DNA of 64,000 nt, from positions 62,001 through 126,000 of the forward strand of contig JAFREQ010000130.1 of NCBI GenBank assembly GCA_025331565.1. The letters are read 5' to 3'. Origin of the DNA: Holacanthus passer. Taxonomy: Eukaryota; Chordata; Actinopteri; Pomacanthidae. The notes beneath the pieces are model-generated. The model saw only the letters and a list, made by a program, of their open reading frames with translations, was not told the DNA's origin and did no database searches. The position numbers and the translations under genes are program-made. Positions within the stretch are counted from its first letter, which is position 1. The number at the start of each line of letters is the position of its first letter. Positions 34,676 through 47,970 of the stretch are shown in pieces.

Positions 34676-34989
34676 CCTGAGGCTCCAAGCCGTCGCGGTT
34701 CACGCCAGCTGTCCTGTAATCCGAGTTGTTCCTCAAACAATGAGCTTAGTGCAGCGAAGTGGCAGAAAATAAAACTGACTGATCAGTTTTGCAGCTCTCA
34801 TGTTACTTGTTACACTAAGGTTCAGTGTAAAAGGAGCGGAGCTGAACTTTTACTATTTTTAGAGCAAAAAAACTTTCAACTATCGCTTCTGTTTTTCTAA
34901 CAAATATCAGAGTGATGTTTAAAAATCCTAGAGATGGAGATTCTGCTCATTGTCAGCTGATTAATTCATAACATATTCAGTGCAATAAC

Positions 34990-35260
34990 ATTCATCAGAC
35001 ATTTCATTACAATTTTCAATTTTCTTCCTTTCGTCACTGATCAGTCTGCTGATTATTATATTTCATGAATCGCTTTGTGTATAAATTGTCAGAAAATAGT
35101 GTAAAAGAACATCATTTCCAAGGCGACATCTTCAAGTGTTTTGTCCGACCAACAATAAAAAGATTCAGTTTACATTGAGACAAGACAAAGAAAAGAAGCA
35201 GAAAACTTCCAAATCATGTTGCAACTATCAATTAATTGTTTCGGCTCTAAAACTGACGTC
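34990..35260 (+). repeat. fish miniature interspersed repeat (family B)
   Basis: Contains CATCTTCAAGTGTTTTGTCC, GACCAACAATAAAAAGATTC and AGTTTACATTGAGACAAGAC in family B order. Confidence 0.7.
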
Positions 35261-36929
35261 GCTGTATGTGGAGGAATTTTCTTTAGATTCTATGTTATGC
35301 ATTGATTCTTTTCTTCACCTGAATCTTTAAACAAATTCATCAAAGATTTTCCTCCCTCTCCTTTGAATTTCTGTCTTTTGTTTCAAATTAAAACTCAGAA
35401 AATCTTTAAAAATGTACTCAACACAATTCAGACTTTTCCTTTTCAGGTCTTTACATTTAAAAGGTTAAAATGACTGTCGAGTTGTTCAAGTGCAGCTGGG
35501 AAACTCCAACTCCAAAACAGAAAAGCGCTCACCTTTGGTCTTGAGGTGCTGGTTTACAGAATCAACCTGCACAGTTTTAGATTTAAGTGTAAATCACCAA
35601 CTTTTGATCATAATTGAAACATTGATGAATTAACGACATTATGATGGGTGAACGTGAACGAGCCCAGAAAGATCACTCAAATCACTTCAGTGTGTTGGAA
35701 GCTGAAACATTTTCCTCACGTCATCACAAAGAGCTCGAGAGCTTTCAGACGATATGTGAACTCAGTCTTCCTCCAAATGTCATTCACACCTTCCACTTCC
35801 TCTGAATCAAATTACGGCAGAAAGCAAATGGGACGAGGAACAAGTTGGCTGGAGGCCAGACGCAGAGCGCGAGCGAGTAGAAACGCAGCGCAGTGCGGCG
35901 TTTGGTTCGGTAGCTCTCCTCCCTGTGCCATTAAATCCAGTCAGATGTGTGTTCATGCTTGGGCTCACACGGCGGAGCGGGAGCGATGCGACAGCTTGTC
36001 GGGGTTCAGACACATTGTTGCTGCTAAATGAAGCGAGCGCGTTGGAGGCGAGGCTGCTGTCAGCGGCGCTCCAGGGCCGATGGGGGCCGAGGGGGGGGGG
36101 GTCTGTAGACTCAGGTTTGTGTGTTTACACTCAATGTGGCTCAAGTGTAAATGATAAGCACCGTGTACGCCCGTGGGATCCACCAAACCCTCCGGCCGCT
36201 CGGTTCTGATGTCAGTTGACAGGAGTCGTCACGAGTGGAGCTCGGCGAGCGGCGTGGCAGAGCACCGGGGGTGGACGCCACTTCACCTTAAGAGGTGTGG
36301 AGAGGAGATGGAGCTGAGTGGCAGGTGATCATGTGTGTCACCTTCCTCCGCTCACATCACCTCTCTGCAAACAGGGGGCTGTCGTACGAAGGGTTGGGGG
36401 AGGTAAAAGCTCCTGTCACATCCAGCGTCAGTGTGGTGCAGACGGCGAGAAGATCGGACGTGACAGGTGAGAGGGAGGCGAGCGCCCCCCCCGGCTCCGG
36501 TAATGCTCCTTTAACCCTGATCCCGGTTCAAATGCACCCGTCTCATCAGACCCACACAGACGAATCGAAGTGTCACAGCTCGTTCACCTGCTCAGGTTTG
36601 GTTGTTCCATCAAATCCTGCATCGCAAAATACTTCCTGTTTAACACAAGAGGCCTTAACAGCCACAGTCACACTTCATTTCAAGTGTCTCATGTCCAGAT
36701 GAACCCAGATACAATTGAATACACTTACATTGCATTGCAGTGTAATTTCAGTGTCTCTTCAGCTGCCACCACAGTGGACAGACGCTGTGATGGAAGGATG
36801 GAAATGGATAGAAATTCTTTTTCAAAAAATTAACTGGACATTGAATCACTTTGAATAAATTGTTTTCAGCAGGTCAGGTTTTAATCTCCAGTGCTTCTCG
36901 GTTGCATTTATGGAAAAAACCTCCAGGTG

Positions 36930-37400
36930 CAGTCGGGGGGAGGAGAGTGACCGGTTTGGGGGATTGACTCTCTGCTCTTTGCAGATGATGTGGTTCTTTT
37001 GGCTTCATCAGACCATGAACTTCAGCACGAACTGGAGCAGTTTGCAGTCGAATGTGAAACCGTAAGAAAGACAGTCTGCTGGAAAATGGAGGAGTGCTGC
37101 CCGCGGGTTGGGAGTGAGTTCCTGCCCCAAGTGAAGGAGTTCAAGTATCTGGTCCTGAGGGTGAAACTGAGATTGACAGGCGGACCGGTGCAGCATTAGC
37201 AGTAATGTAGCCGTTGTATTGGACGTTGTGATGAAGAGGGAGTTGAGCTTTTGATTTGCCCGCTCTACGTTTCAATCCGAGTTTTCTCTGCAGGGCTGGA
37301 CTCTGGGACGGGAGGAGCTCGGACATCCAGAGGGAGTTCGGAGTCGAGCTGCTGCTCCTTCACATCGAAACAAGTCAGCTGAGGTGAACTTAGCTCGGCA
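36930..37400 (+). mobile_element. LINE (non-LTR retrotransposon) reverse transcriptase fragment
   Basis: The frame beginning just before 36990 reads FADDVVLLASSDHELQHEL, carrying the (F/Y)ADD catalytic motif, then LPQVKEFKYL, the conserved strand after it. Further on, out of frame, are remnants of the ...REELGVEPLLL-type C-terminal part. Stops and deletions show it is dead. It is antisense to cadps2. Resembles LINE clades common in fish; the clade is not assigned. Confidence 0.85.
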
Positions 37401-38875
37401 GCGCTGCGACCTGACCCCGATTAAACAGCAGAAAATGGATGTTAGTTAAAATTAGCCTTGTTTGTTCCTGCCTGTGAAGAAGAACAGGGAATGCTTCAGT
37501 TATCATTCTGCCAAAATTCACTATTCCAGCTACAAAATGAAGATAAGACTGTGTGAAGTTTACAGTTATTAAATCTGTAAAACATGAAAAATGGAAAAAC
37601 AACTCTAAAAGATATTAAAATGCATCTACTGATGAACAGGCAGCTTAAAAAGATTTTTAAAAAGCCTAATCTGAGAATCCTCAGAATAAGTGATCACTTA
37701 TGCATTTACATAGAAAAAGGAGCTAAAACGATGCTGAAGCATAGCGAGCAGAAGTGGAGATCACAGGATTGTGAATTAAGAAAATTACAGCGATGGATAA
37801 AATCTTTCATCACACCAAGAAAACCTGATATAATTTGTTTAACCTGTGAATAACAACACATAAAAATTGACAACGACCAAATATCTAAACCGATCGTTGA
37901 CCACAAAGGGTTAAAAGTCTCTCCAAGAAACCTTGAAAATGTGACAACACCAGATGGAGGCTTTTACATATCAGAAAAATATTTACATCTTCAATCAAGG
38001 TCCAACATGTTTCTGTCAGTCACAGCTCAGCGTTTTCTTAAGAAAAGCACAGTCTGATACTCTGAATATCGCCTTGAAGTATTCGTCAAGTACTCTTCTG
38101 TTGATCATTCTGTAGCGTCTCTCTTTGTCCTCCCTGCCTCCTGACGTAGTTTCGTCTCTTCGAGCAGCCCTCCAGGGAAAACTTGAGTTCTGTAATTAAG
38201 TTTGTTTTTTTTTCCACCTTGGAGCCTGCCAGCCATCCAAAACCTCTTTTTCCCATCCACACCCACTCAGGCAGCTCCAGGAGCCCTGAATGGGCATCAA
38301 TTATTCAAATTAGAGCTCCAACTGACAAAAAGCCAATTCCAGTAAACCCCCCCTCCGACACACACACAGACCACCACCAATTTATATCCAGCAATTTGCC
38401 GGAGAAGCTAATCATTACACTTTCTAATTGACTAAATGAGTCGACAAAGAGAGAAAGCACAGATATCAGTAATTACCAGCCGGGGAGTCAAGCAGGGGCT
38501 GCCGGGAGTGAAGTGGAGAACTGAACTGCTGGAGCGACGCTGATGCCAACAAGTGGCTAAAAGACACCGCTGCTGCTCATATCTGGGCAGTTTGCTGGCG
38601 ACGGCCAGAGGCCTGAAGGTGGCAAAGCTGAGCTGCACTTCGAAGGCTGTTTTCACCAGAACAACCAGAACAGTTACGGCAGGAAAAGCCAAAAAAACGA
38701 ATCAGCGACAACATCCAACAACATCCTTTTCCATCGGGAGCAAAGGATGAAAAGACGGGAATCTTATTTAAGAGTCAAATTCTGCAAAGAGACATCAACA
38801 AAACCTGAGACTTTAACACAGGACACTGCTGCTGAGTTTAACCAAGAGCACGATCAGACAAGATCCCTGTGTCGC

Positions 38876-38921
38876 CCCATCACCTCCATCACCTCCATCA
38901 CCTCCAACACCTCCAACATCC
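38876..38921. repeat. 9-bp tandem repeat (CCTCCATCA)n
   Basis: About five units of CCTCCATCA/CCTCCAACA. Confidence 0.9.
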
Positions 38922-40294
38922 TTACAACTCCAACCCTGTTTGTTTTCAGCCTAGATTTGTTTACATCATTTAAATTATGCTGAATTACTGTATTGATTAA
39001 CTTTCCCTGTTTGCAACATACCCACAGATGTAGAGACAACTGTCACTGGGGGACTTGGATTTTGAAAAGAAAGAAAAAGAAAACTCTGAAATGTTCTGGA
39101 ATGTCAGAAGTGTCCTTTTTAAATTTCCAAGCAGCTTTATGGACGTTTATTTGAGATAGATGTTGGAATGTGGAAAGTCACATAACGTGTCTGAAGTATT
39201 CACCGTCAACAGGTCGTCAAGTCAGCGAGGGATAAAATGCACAATGACACGAGACTTTGATTGAATCCTCAATCACTGCCATGAATACATCCAATGCCAA
39301 GATCTTGAACCTGTAATACACCTGCAGAGAAATTCACTCTGGCTCTTTACAATGTTGAGCCTTGGAGAGTGGAAGTTCATTTCTGTCCTTGGAAATAATA
39401 GTTTGACAGAATCTCTTCCTAACTTCTAGCTCCTTAGCTTTCAACTGCATTTCACAAGCAAACACACATAAGAAAGAGAATTCAGATTACATTTTGATGT
39501 CTATAATAAAGGTATGTACATAAAAAAGACAGAAGTCTTCAAATACATTTATGTTAAATCTGCTTCGACTTGATGAACCGTGGTTGTGGACAGTCTGCCG
39601 CCCAGACTTCGTGATTATGTGCCACAAACGGAGTCTGTAAGTGTGTGGAAGTTCGGACCTTTGGACTCAGTCTGTGCGTGGCTGAAAAAGAGCATCTGTG
39701 CTCAGAGAAGATATAGAGGATTAATGTAAAGGTCAGATTACAGTCTGTTCACAGAACTGTTCTGAGAGAGCTGACACTTTACACATTCAGTAAAAGGACA
39801 TATGGTTTTCTTTTAAAATGTTATGTTATCACTGGTGAAGTCAAAGAAAGAGAAGTTACTTCTGCATCTCTCTGGTGTTTGAATTTTAAGGTGTATGAGT
39901 AAAAACAGGTATAGTCTGTTTTTAAAGGTCCACTGACACTGAGGCCTTCAAAGTGTACATGCAGCGGGTTATAAGTTCTGAATATGTAAGCAGTTTATTT
40001 TGACGGTGAGAAAAGAGTGAGTGAGTCATTAGTTGGACTTTTTGGTCACCGCTGAAGACGCTGCAGGAAGGCGCCCGGTGCAGGAGCTTTTTAATGGTCT
40101 TTGATTTCGTCCTCACATAGAGGAGGGCTAAAAAAGGAGGCAGATGTTCTGCACAGTATTAGTGATAGACACGATCCCTCGCTGGGTTCCCACTAACAAA
40201 AATAAACAATTATTGCGCCACCTGTCTACCAGGACTATGATTAACACAAGGCCCCCTGCGGCCCCAGAGACCAGTTTTAACGAGTCACTGTTAC

Positions 40295-40482
40295 CTGTTC
40301 CCGTGGACGTGGGAGGCGCAGAAGGCGTAGCTGTAGTGCAGCAGCGTGGGGTCGACCAGCGCGTTATTCTCCGAATAATCCATCAGGTCCTTCAGGTAGT
40401 TCAGGTGACGGTGGCAGCCTCGAACGCCGTATCGAGCGCAGTACTCGTCCAGGACGAACACCTGACCTGGGCTGAACCAACC
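40295..40482 (-). CDS. cadps2: cadps2 exon 5 of window: highly conserved CAPS core
   Basis: 188 bases: 62 codons plus two bases of a split Arg. The acceptor is tcttcag and the donor GTAACA. It reads GWFSPGQVFVLDEYCARYGV, then RGCHRHLNYLKDLMDYSENN, then ALVDPTLLHYSYAFCASHVHGN. This is among the most invariant blocks of CAPS proteins. CARYGV is the CADPS2 form in my recollection (CARNGV in CADPS). It is isolated by large introns of 10.8 kb downstream and 7.9 kb upstream. Confidence 0.97.
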
Positions 40483-41328
40483 CTGAAGACAAAACACACA
40501 CAAACACCAGAGCTGTCAAACTATATGGAACAACAGTCCAAAGTCCTGTCAGCGTCCCCTAGAGGCCGCAGTCTGCTTTACAGTCACAGATGATCTTATA
40601 AAACCCCCGAGATGTTTAGAGTTCATTGTCACAACTGGCCAACATTAGTTTCACGGCCCAGAACAGTGGATCCCAGTTTCAGGCCTGCTTCTTCTGTCTG
40701 TGGAGCATCTGAGGACACAAATGTCCACAAAGCTAAAAGAGAAAAATAAAACCAAAAGTCTTCCTGTCAGAAGAGACCAACATCAGGGCTGTAAGGATTT
40801 CAAGACCAGCAGACATTTTGTTTTTGGTGTGTGGACTGAAAAGGCTTTGTTAAGGAATAAAACATCATCATATCATGTGATGGTTGTAGGACAAATGAAG
40901 GAGTCCAGCATTCTGGAGGGAAACCCAGCTCCTTAATAAACAGGTATCTGGTCTCCACTGACGTCTGAACAACCGTCCTGAAAGACGACCAAGACTCAAC
41001 CATCACAGCCTCCTGTTACCATGAATCACATGAACAAACTCGGACAAACATCCGTCACCTTCTGGCTCCACAAACTCAATAAAAATCCTCGATACTTTAC
41101 CACAACCAAACAGAGAAGTGTAAAGGTTAACCCTTCAACTATTAATCCGCCGCTCGAGTTAAAAAAAAGAAAGAAAAAACAGGAAGGTGTGGAACGACTG
41201 GAACATCCTGAGATGTTCATTAGCTCATTCAGCCTGCACATAATCACTAAATTAGGCATGAAACTTACAACGCTAATTAAGATTCCTCACGGAAGGAACA
41301 TTAACAAATTAGCACCTCCACCGAGCCG

Positions 41329-41331
<3 letters not shown>

Positions 41332-41364
<33 letters not shown>
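41332..41364. repeat. (CA)n microsatellite
   Basis: About 16 CA units. Confidence 0.98.
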
Positions 41365-41368
<4 letters not shown>

Positions 41369-42819
41369 ACAGGTGACTCAGGAGACAAGACGAGCTGCAA
41401 AGAAACTGTTTCATTTTACCTTGATGCCAAGTCTGTGTTTTAAATAAATGAAAGATTTGTGCACATTAAATATCCTGTTTTCTACTTGCTTCTTTATTCT
41501 TTATTATATAAGTAAACACTGCTGATTCATGACTTTAACAGAACCATAAGATGCCTTTCATATAAAACATCATGTTGTCAGGGGACATGAAATATGTCAA
41601 GTCTGTTCTGAGCTAAGAATAACAGCATCTCAACGCTCTTTTTTTATCTGGATGCTTTTGTAATTCACAGTTATGGACAATTTCCTATCGCAAGACAAGA
41701 CCACTGATATTTGGAAGTTCTGCAAAACTCTGCATTTATGTCTAAACTGTCCACATATGTGAACATGAGATTGATCCTGATTTAAAAAATGAGGAAAAAA
41801 AGGGAACATTAGTTGAAGGTCCGTGACGAGATGTGAACTCTGCTGGTTGGAAGCGCAGCTTTTAATTCAGTCTGTGCTTCAAGTCATTTCAAATAAAGTG
41901 GAACTGTCAACACCAATTTCATCTTCTGACAGATGAGAACATGAAAGTTAAGGTTTACTGGTTTAATATCTTTCTGTCTGTTTAACTGCATCAAAGATCG
42001 TTTAAGGACATGAAATTAGACGACATCTTTTCCAGTATTTTCTGTCGACGCTCGCTGACATGCTGCTTCCTGTCGGGGTTAACTGGACCTGGCAGATTCC
42101 TCCTCTGCAGGCCTTTTAGTGTCTCCCCCCTCCTCCCCATCTCCCCCCTCTGTTTGTCTCCAGTTTCTTTCTTCATTTTTCTGTCCGTCTGTGAGCTCGA
42201 GCTATTAATATCACACCACGGAGAGAGAGAGAGGGGCCTGTCGACGGGCATGAAGCGACAAGATGTTCCTCTGTGACAAACAGATGGCGAACTCCAGTCT
42301 TGGCGCTGACCGCTCAATTAGCGGCTAACGAGCCGACTGCCTCGTTAGCTACAGCGCGCGGCTGTACGTCTCCATGTCAGAGCGCCAGCGTCGGTCGCCT
42401 TCCTCCGAGGAACGGCATGACCCATGAAAAGCGAAAGCGGCGCGTGGCTCTGAAGATACGAACACCTCGGCTCGTCGCTCGTCACTTCACTGCAGACGCC
42501 TGACAGGAAGCCGAGAGGGTCAAACACTGAGGATTCTTCGGTTTTACCTCAGAGGTTCTCGGACTTTCTTTGGAGCACGAAATTAGGTTTTGGTTCAAAA
42601 ATCCTCGTGAGACCAACAGTCGGAAAGCATGGTGTCTTCGAGGGACAACGCTTGGGTCCAAACCTCCAGGTTGAGGAACTCTCTCTCAACTGTTTTCTTA
42701 ATTTTGACAGCAGCCATCAGAACTTGGCTGCTTCTAATTACTCTAAAGATTAAAGTCAGACAACTGCTCTAATGCTGGTGGGGTTCGATAATTAGTCCTT
42801 CAAAATAAATTTCATCACC

Positions 42820-42945
42820 ACGATCATCGACCAATTTCTAGTTCCAGCTTCTCCAACGTGAGGATTTGCTGTCTGAAACTGTGATTATGCAATGATTGAT
42901 TTATCCAAAAAATTAATCCAACAGTTCAATTAATGATGAGAATAA
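42820..42945 (-). repeat. family B repeat, fragment in reverse orientation
   Basis: Reverse complement carries the TTAATTGAAC...TTAATTTTTTGGATAAATCA tail and CAGCAAATCCTCACGTTGGA, in the order of family B. Confidence 0.55.
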
Positions 42946-45884
42946 TAATTAGGTGCTAATTCTTCTGGCAGGTTTGACTTAAGTTTGACAGCGACAGAAA
43001 ACCTGGGCTCTCTGTTCACCAGCTGCAGACGTTCGTGACAGAAACAAACATCTCAAGGTTGATTCTGGATTATTGACAACTGAGCAGATAATGGAGATAT
43101 ATAAGATAGTGTCCTAAAATAAAATGCACAACACAACACAAACAATAAAACAAATGTTGGTGCTGGAGAATCAGTCGTGTTTCTTTGGTTTCCTGCAGGT
43201 GAACTGATTGGAAACGTTCAGCCTGGTTTCAGGTGTGCACATGATTTTAACAGACTGATTTTCAAAAGTAGTGCCGTTAAAAAAAAAGCTACTTTAATGT
43301 GGTGAGATATTGTCTGATCCGTCTGAACCCATCGCGTTGTTTAAAGTTAAATCCAAGGCCACAAAGTTTGGAATAATAATCTAAAAGAATGAAGAGTGAA
43401 GTTACTCAACATTTGGCTTCTCTTCAACTTCTTCTTGTTTCAGTCTTTCACTCTCTGGTTTATGAGCTGTAAGTACTGACAAACATGAACTTCATAAAAG
43501 TCTCTGTTCGAGGTTCATGCAATCGGTGCCTTTTGCTTGTTTGTGAGCACAATAGCTTAAGTGGAGAGAATTCAATGAAATTTATTTAGAAAGTTCAGTC
43601 ATGAACCAAGAAAACAGGAAATAGATCTAAGTTTGGAGCCAATTTTTTTTAAAGGATTTCTTAACATCATGAAGTTGGACATGACTCAACTACTAAACTT
43701 TTTTATTCAATAAAAAACAGGTCTGTGACTGTTCTGTACTTCCAGTGTGTTTCCTTCAATTAACCTAAAGTTTTATTTTCGGAGGATTGTGCAGCCTTGA
43801 CAAAGGTTTGATCTCCTTCTTTCACACTGTTTGAATCTCGGTGTCAAGACACTGCAGTTTAGAAAAGATGTGTTTGAGGTAATTTAGAAAAAGCGTCTCC
43901 ATTACATGATCTGTCCACCAGAGAGCACTGACAAGTTTATTTTCACACTTTAAAACGTCCCGCTCACTTCATGTCATCATCCTATAAACATCACATTAAA
44001 GGGCTCCTTATTTAAAAAGCTGCTTTACTGTTCAGCAGCAGTTATTTTCTCAGATGCTGAAAAACCATCACCGCATTAATCAGAAGCAGATGATACACAC
44101 AAATATTGGTAAATCATCCTGAACATTTTGCTGTTTGGCTTTTTTCTCTTTGAGGTCAAAGGTTCAACTCTTCACGTGAACACGTCTTCTTCTTCTGCAG
44201 ATTTCTCTAATTATCACAAATGTGAGTGAATCACTGGGAGGCTTCAGACTGAACCGTGTGGATGCATAGAGATGAGCGATTACATTAGAGTCTATAATGG
44301 TTGAGTTTAACAGCAAGTTAATTTGACAGCAGCACGCTCAGTCAGGACTGATTTACACGGGTGTCCTCCTCCTCTGAAGGTGGAGACACGGCACAAAGAC
44401 GTCTCAAGAGGATTTTTTATTGTTTCAAATTGAAGATGAGACGTGAAGACAGCGTGGGTCAGAGTTACGTCTGACTGGAGAGGTAAATACTGGTCTTCAG
44501 ATCTCACGACCGTTTTCCTTCCACATTATGAGTCAGAGGTTTAGGGAGGAGGCGGACGACAGTCTGCTGAACATCCAGCTTTCCTCAATCCTACAAAACT
44601 TTACTGTAAATCCTAGAGATCCTCATCAGGCTGAATGTTTCTCTCAGTATTAATGACATATAGTTTTAATGAGGAGCTGGAAAATCAAATACACACTCAA
44701 TAAAAGAGGCAAATAATTTGTCTTTAATTTAAGTTTAAATTTAAGGGGAAATCAATAGTTTAAGAGGTTAAATCAGTGTCGTTCAGCGTGGTTGCGTCCA
44801 CAGAGTCCTCCGCCGCTCGACTCAGCGGCCGCAGGGCTACAGGCTCCTCCTACCGACGTTAAACATTCAGTTTGTTTAAAGCAGCATTCATATATTTTAG
44901 GGGTCAACAACAAGCTGTAAAATGAACATCTGACATGTTATTACCTTTAAAAGTCGTAGTAACATGTCCACCTGATGAATGAAAGTCCAACCCTGTCTGG
45001 TTTGGTCTCCACCACCTCACAAAGAATCTCTGCTGAAACTCAAGGATTCTGACACTGAAAGTGGAATTTCCTCATTTCACCATCGCCACAAACGAGGGCC
45101 TTAATGAAGAGTTATTTTTGGCAGAATTCATTTTGGGTCAGAACATTTTCTTCTTTCTTTAGGTGACAATTACTTCAACAAAATTCATAGTAAAAATGCA
45201 TTATGGTGTCGGATCGAGCCAATCTGAGAATGTCCTTTCCCTCCACTATCATGGAGGAAGCTGTGTCAGGAAACGGCTTCAGCTGGAGCTCGACGCTGCA
45301 GCAGCAGCTTCACTCGGGGATTTAACCCTTCGACCATCAGTGGGAACCACACTGATCCCGTTAGCGGGACTGTGGGCCCCAGCTACAAACCAAATTTCTG
45401 CCTAATTACTGTTGTTGTTGTTGGGTTCAACTCTTTGTGAATAAAATATGACCCCGTCTATGACATGAATCCAAGCCACTTCTCAACAGATGTCCCCCAC
45501 GCCGAGGCACTGGCCTTTTCTCAGAGCGCTCGGTGAAAAGAGGCTCAGGCTGGAACACAAAGCCCTCGAGTTCTCACAAAAGGCCGAGGAGAGGGAGCCG
45601 GAGGGGCGGCGTGAATGGATCGGTCTAATTGCAGAGCTGGAAGGAGTCCTGGTGAGGCAGGTAGGGAAATGAAAGAAGCACAGATGTCACTCCGCTGAAC
45701 ATCTCCTTGTCCTGCTGCTTTTAAAAGGCGAGAACGCGACGCAGCACATGCGAGGATGAGCCGACTCCTCAACATCTGTCTCAGCGGACGATCTGCGTTC
45801 TGTTAAACAGCACGTTATCGCCCTGACAGACGACACTGAGGTGCAAACTGTTCATGTTTGGGGTTTTTTACGAACTTTGATCGG

Positions 45885-46100
45885 TCTGGGTTCAGCTTCA
45901 ACATTCAACATTCAGTTTTCATGCTCCATCTATCTGGAACAAACTCCCAGAAAACTTGAGATCTGAAATCTGAAAATCAGGCCTGAAAACGTCACTGCTC
46001 AAAGTCAATGAATTCACATGTTGAACTGTTCTTCTAAAGCTTTTTATGCAAAGCACTCTGTCGCCTTGCTGATGAACGGTGCTGCACAAACAAACTGTGA
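45885..46100 (+). mobile_element. LINE 3'-end fragment
   Basis: Reads IWNKLPENLRSE, then a GLKT block, matching the LWNKLPENLRSA...FKSRLKTFLF end of a fish non-LTR ORF2. It is followed by a GCACTCTGTCGCCTTGCTGA...GGTGCTGCACAAAC tail. In-frame stops are present. Confidence 0.7.
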
Positions 46101-46336
46101 ATCCAAATTTCCATCAGACACGAGACAACATCAGTGTTGCAGGTTTCTTCCGATCCACAGCGACTCACAATCTCCGTAACAGTCTGTCTAACAACTGTCC
46201 AATCAGCAGCCAGAGAAACAGCTTCTACCAGTTTCTACTGAGACTGAAATCCACTGGAGTTAAAGAGTGTTCAGTCGGCTCCACGAAGCATCTACAGCTG
46301 CAGCTCAGTGAGTCCACGGTGAAGCTGGAGGCCTGA

Positions 46337-46782
46337 TCCAGGACAGATCAGGACAGAGCAGGACAGATCAGGACATATCAGGACATATCAGGACAGAGCA
46401 GGACAGATCAGGACAGAGCAGGACAGAGCAGGACAGATCAGGACAGATCAGAACAGAGCAGGACAGAGCAGGACAGATCAGGACAGATCCAGGACAGAGC
46501 AGGACAGATCAGGACAGATCCAGGACAGAGCAGGACAGATCGGGAAAGAGCAGGACAGATCGGGACAGAGCAGGAAAGAGCAGGACAGAGCAGGACAGAT
46601 CAGAACAGAGCGGGACAGAGCGGGACAGAGCAGGACAGATCAGAACAGAGCAGGACAGAGCGGGACAGAGCAGGACAGAGCAGGACAGATCCAGGACAGA
46701 TCCAGGACAGAGCAGGACAGAGCAGGACGGAGAAGGACAGATCAGGACAGATCAGGACAGAGCAGGACAGATCAGGACAGAT
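46337..46782. repeat. 10-bp minisatellite (CAGGACAGAK)n
   Basis: About 45 copies of CAGGACAGAG/CAGGACAGAT, with CGGGACAGAG, AGAACAGAGC and TCCAGGACAG variants scattered through the array. Confidence 0.97.
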
Positions 46783-47424
46783 GTAGGTTGGCGTCTTGTG
46801 TCAGAAGTGGAACAAGCGCTCGCTCTCAACAAAGTCACACAATTCAAATATTGTGAAATGGAAATGTTCCTGTGTTGCTCCATGTTTCAGAAATAAATGC
46901 CTGTATTTTTCTTATTGCTCTGAGACTTGAACGCTCCTTTTTCAAGCCTGTGACTCAGAGTAATTTTCTGGAGTATAAAATAGTGATTGTACTGATCATG
47001 GCTCATAAAACCTTGGAACACAAACTCCTCTGCAGCTGCATCAAGACATAAATCAAGTTTTTAGGATCAAAGTCATCTGACAAAATCGAGATCTCCATTT
47101 TCCTTGACCACGTCCAAATCAAGGCTGGGTTAAACCAAACTTCAGGCCTTACAGGAGAAATCTGAACGTAAATGTGAATCACATCCGCACAGTTTGAACA
47201 CAACACAAAAACCCTTCATTACCTCGCCCCCACCCCCAAATCCAAACCAAACACACACACACATTATTTAGGCCTCCCCCCTCCTCCCCCCTCCTCCATT
47301 GAGTCGGCCCAGCAGTCGGCTATGAGGGTCATGTTCCTATTTGGAAAGTATTGATTAGAGCGTTTATCCCCTCAATCAGTGTGAGAGAGCCCCCCAGGCA
47401 TAACAAGGGGGGGGATTAGAGGTA

Positions 47425-47425
<1 letters not shown>

Positions 47426-47458
<33 letters not shown>
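47426..47458. repeat. (TC)n microsatellite
   Basis: About 16 TC units, one interrupted by TG. Confidence 0.95.
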
Positions 47459-47559
47459 ACACACACTTTCTCTAAAAGCTGAAAAGTTTTCGTTGTGTGT
47501 TTTTCTCCTTCACCTTCTGCTCTGAGCTACTGGTAGAATTCATTTTCGACAAACTCACA

Positions 47560-47625
47560 ATTACTTTTATTATTGAAGAAGCTTCTTGGATGAGAAGTGA
47601 AACGTCTTCAAGAATCTACAACCAG
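47560..47625 (+). repeat. possible dispersed fish repeat fragment
   Basis: GAAGCTTCTTGGATGAGAAG then TGAAACGTCTTCAAGAATCT is a phrase I recall as dispersed in fish genomes. The parent element is not identified. Confidence 0.4.
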
Positions 47626-47649
47626 TCAGCCTTCACACACACATACACT

Positions 47650-47970
47650 CATTACTGATTAATCTGCTAATAGTTAATCTATAATAGTTAGTCTATAAAA
47701 TGTCAGAAAAAAAGTTTCCAGAGGCCAAATTAAAATCTGAAATGTCTCCTTTTGTCCATCCAACAATCCCAAACCAGGAGATATTCTGTTTACTATCATA
47801 GAAGAGGAAGCACAGAATCCCACTGGAGAAGATGGAAGCAGCGAATTCTTCATTCTTCTTTCATGTTTGCTTAGAAAAATGACTGAACTAATAACAATCA
47901 AAATTGTTGCTGAATGATTTTCTGTTGATCGACTTATTGAATAATTGACTAATTGTTTGAGCAGGCAGAG
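47650..47970 (+). repeat. fish miniature interspersed repeat (family B)
   Basis: Contains GTCAGAAAAAAAGTTTCCAG, CCTTTTGTCCATCCAACAAT, ATATTCTGTTTACTATCATA and a tail GATCGACTTATTGAATAATT in family B order. Confidence 0.7.

Larger units (their letters stand above)
29536..40294 (-). other. largest intron, between exons 5 and 6 (10.8 kb)
   Basis: Filled with a Tc1 transposase relic (30540-31190), an AT-rich tract (32620-33190), a GGAT minisatellite (33655-34675), a family B repeat (34990-35260), a LINE fragment (36930-37400) and a 9-bp repeat (38876-38921). Open frames at 35648-36702 and 37584-37853 match nothing known to me. No nested gene can be supported. Confidence 0.7.

Noticed and set aside
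33546..34740. Two long minus-strand open frames of nearly 400 codons (His-Pro-Ser-Ile repeats)
   Set aside because: They are the GGAT minisatellite read in overlapping frames. A 4-base repeat with no stop word is open by arithmetic. There is no splice context or non-repeat domain.
35648..36702. Plus-strand frames of 127, 94 and 135 codons
   Set aside because: No family resemblance, low-order composition, no splice or promoter context. Treated as chance frames.
37584..37853. 89-codon Lys-rich plus-strand frame
   Set aside because: It is next to a LINE relic but matches no transposon protein I know. It is too short and unsupported.
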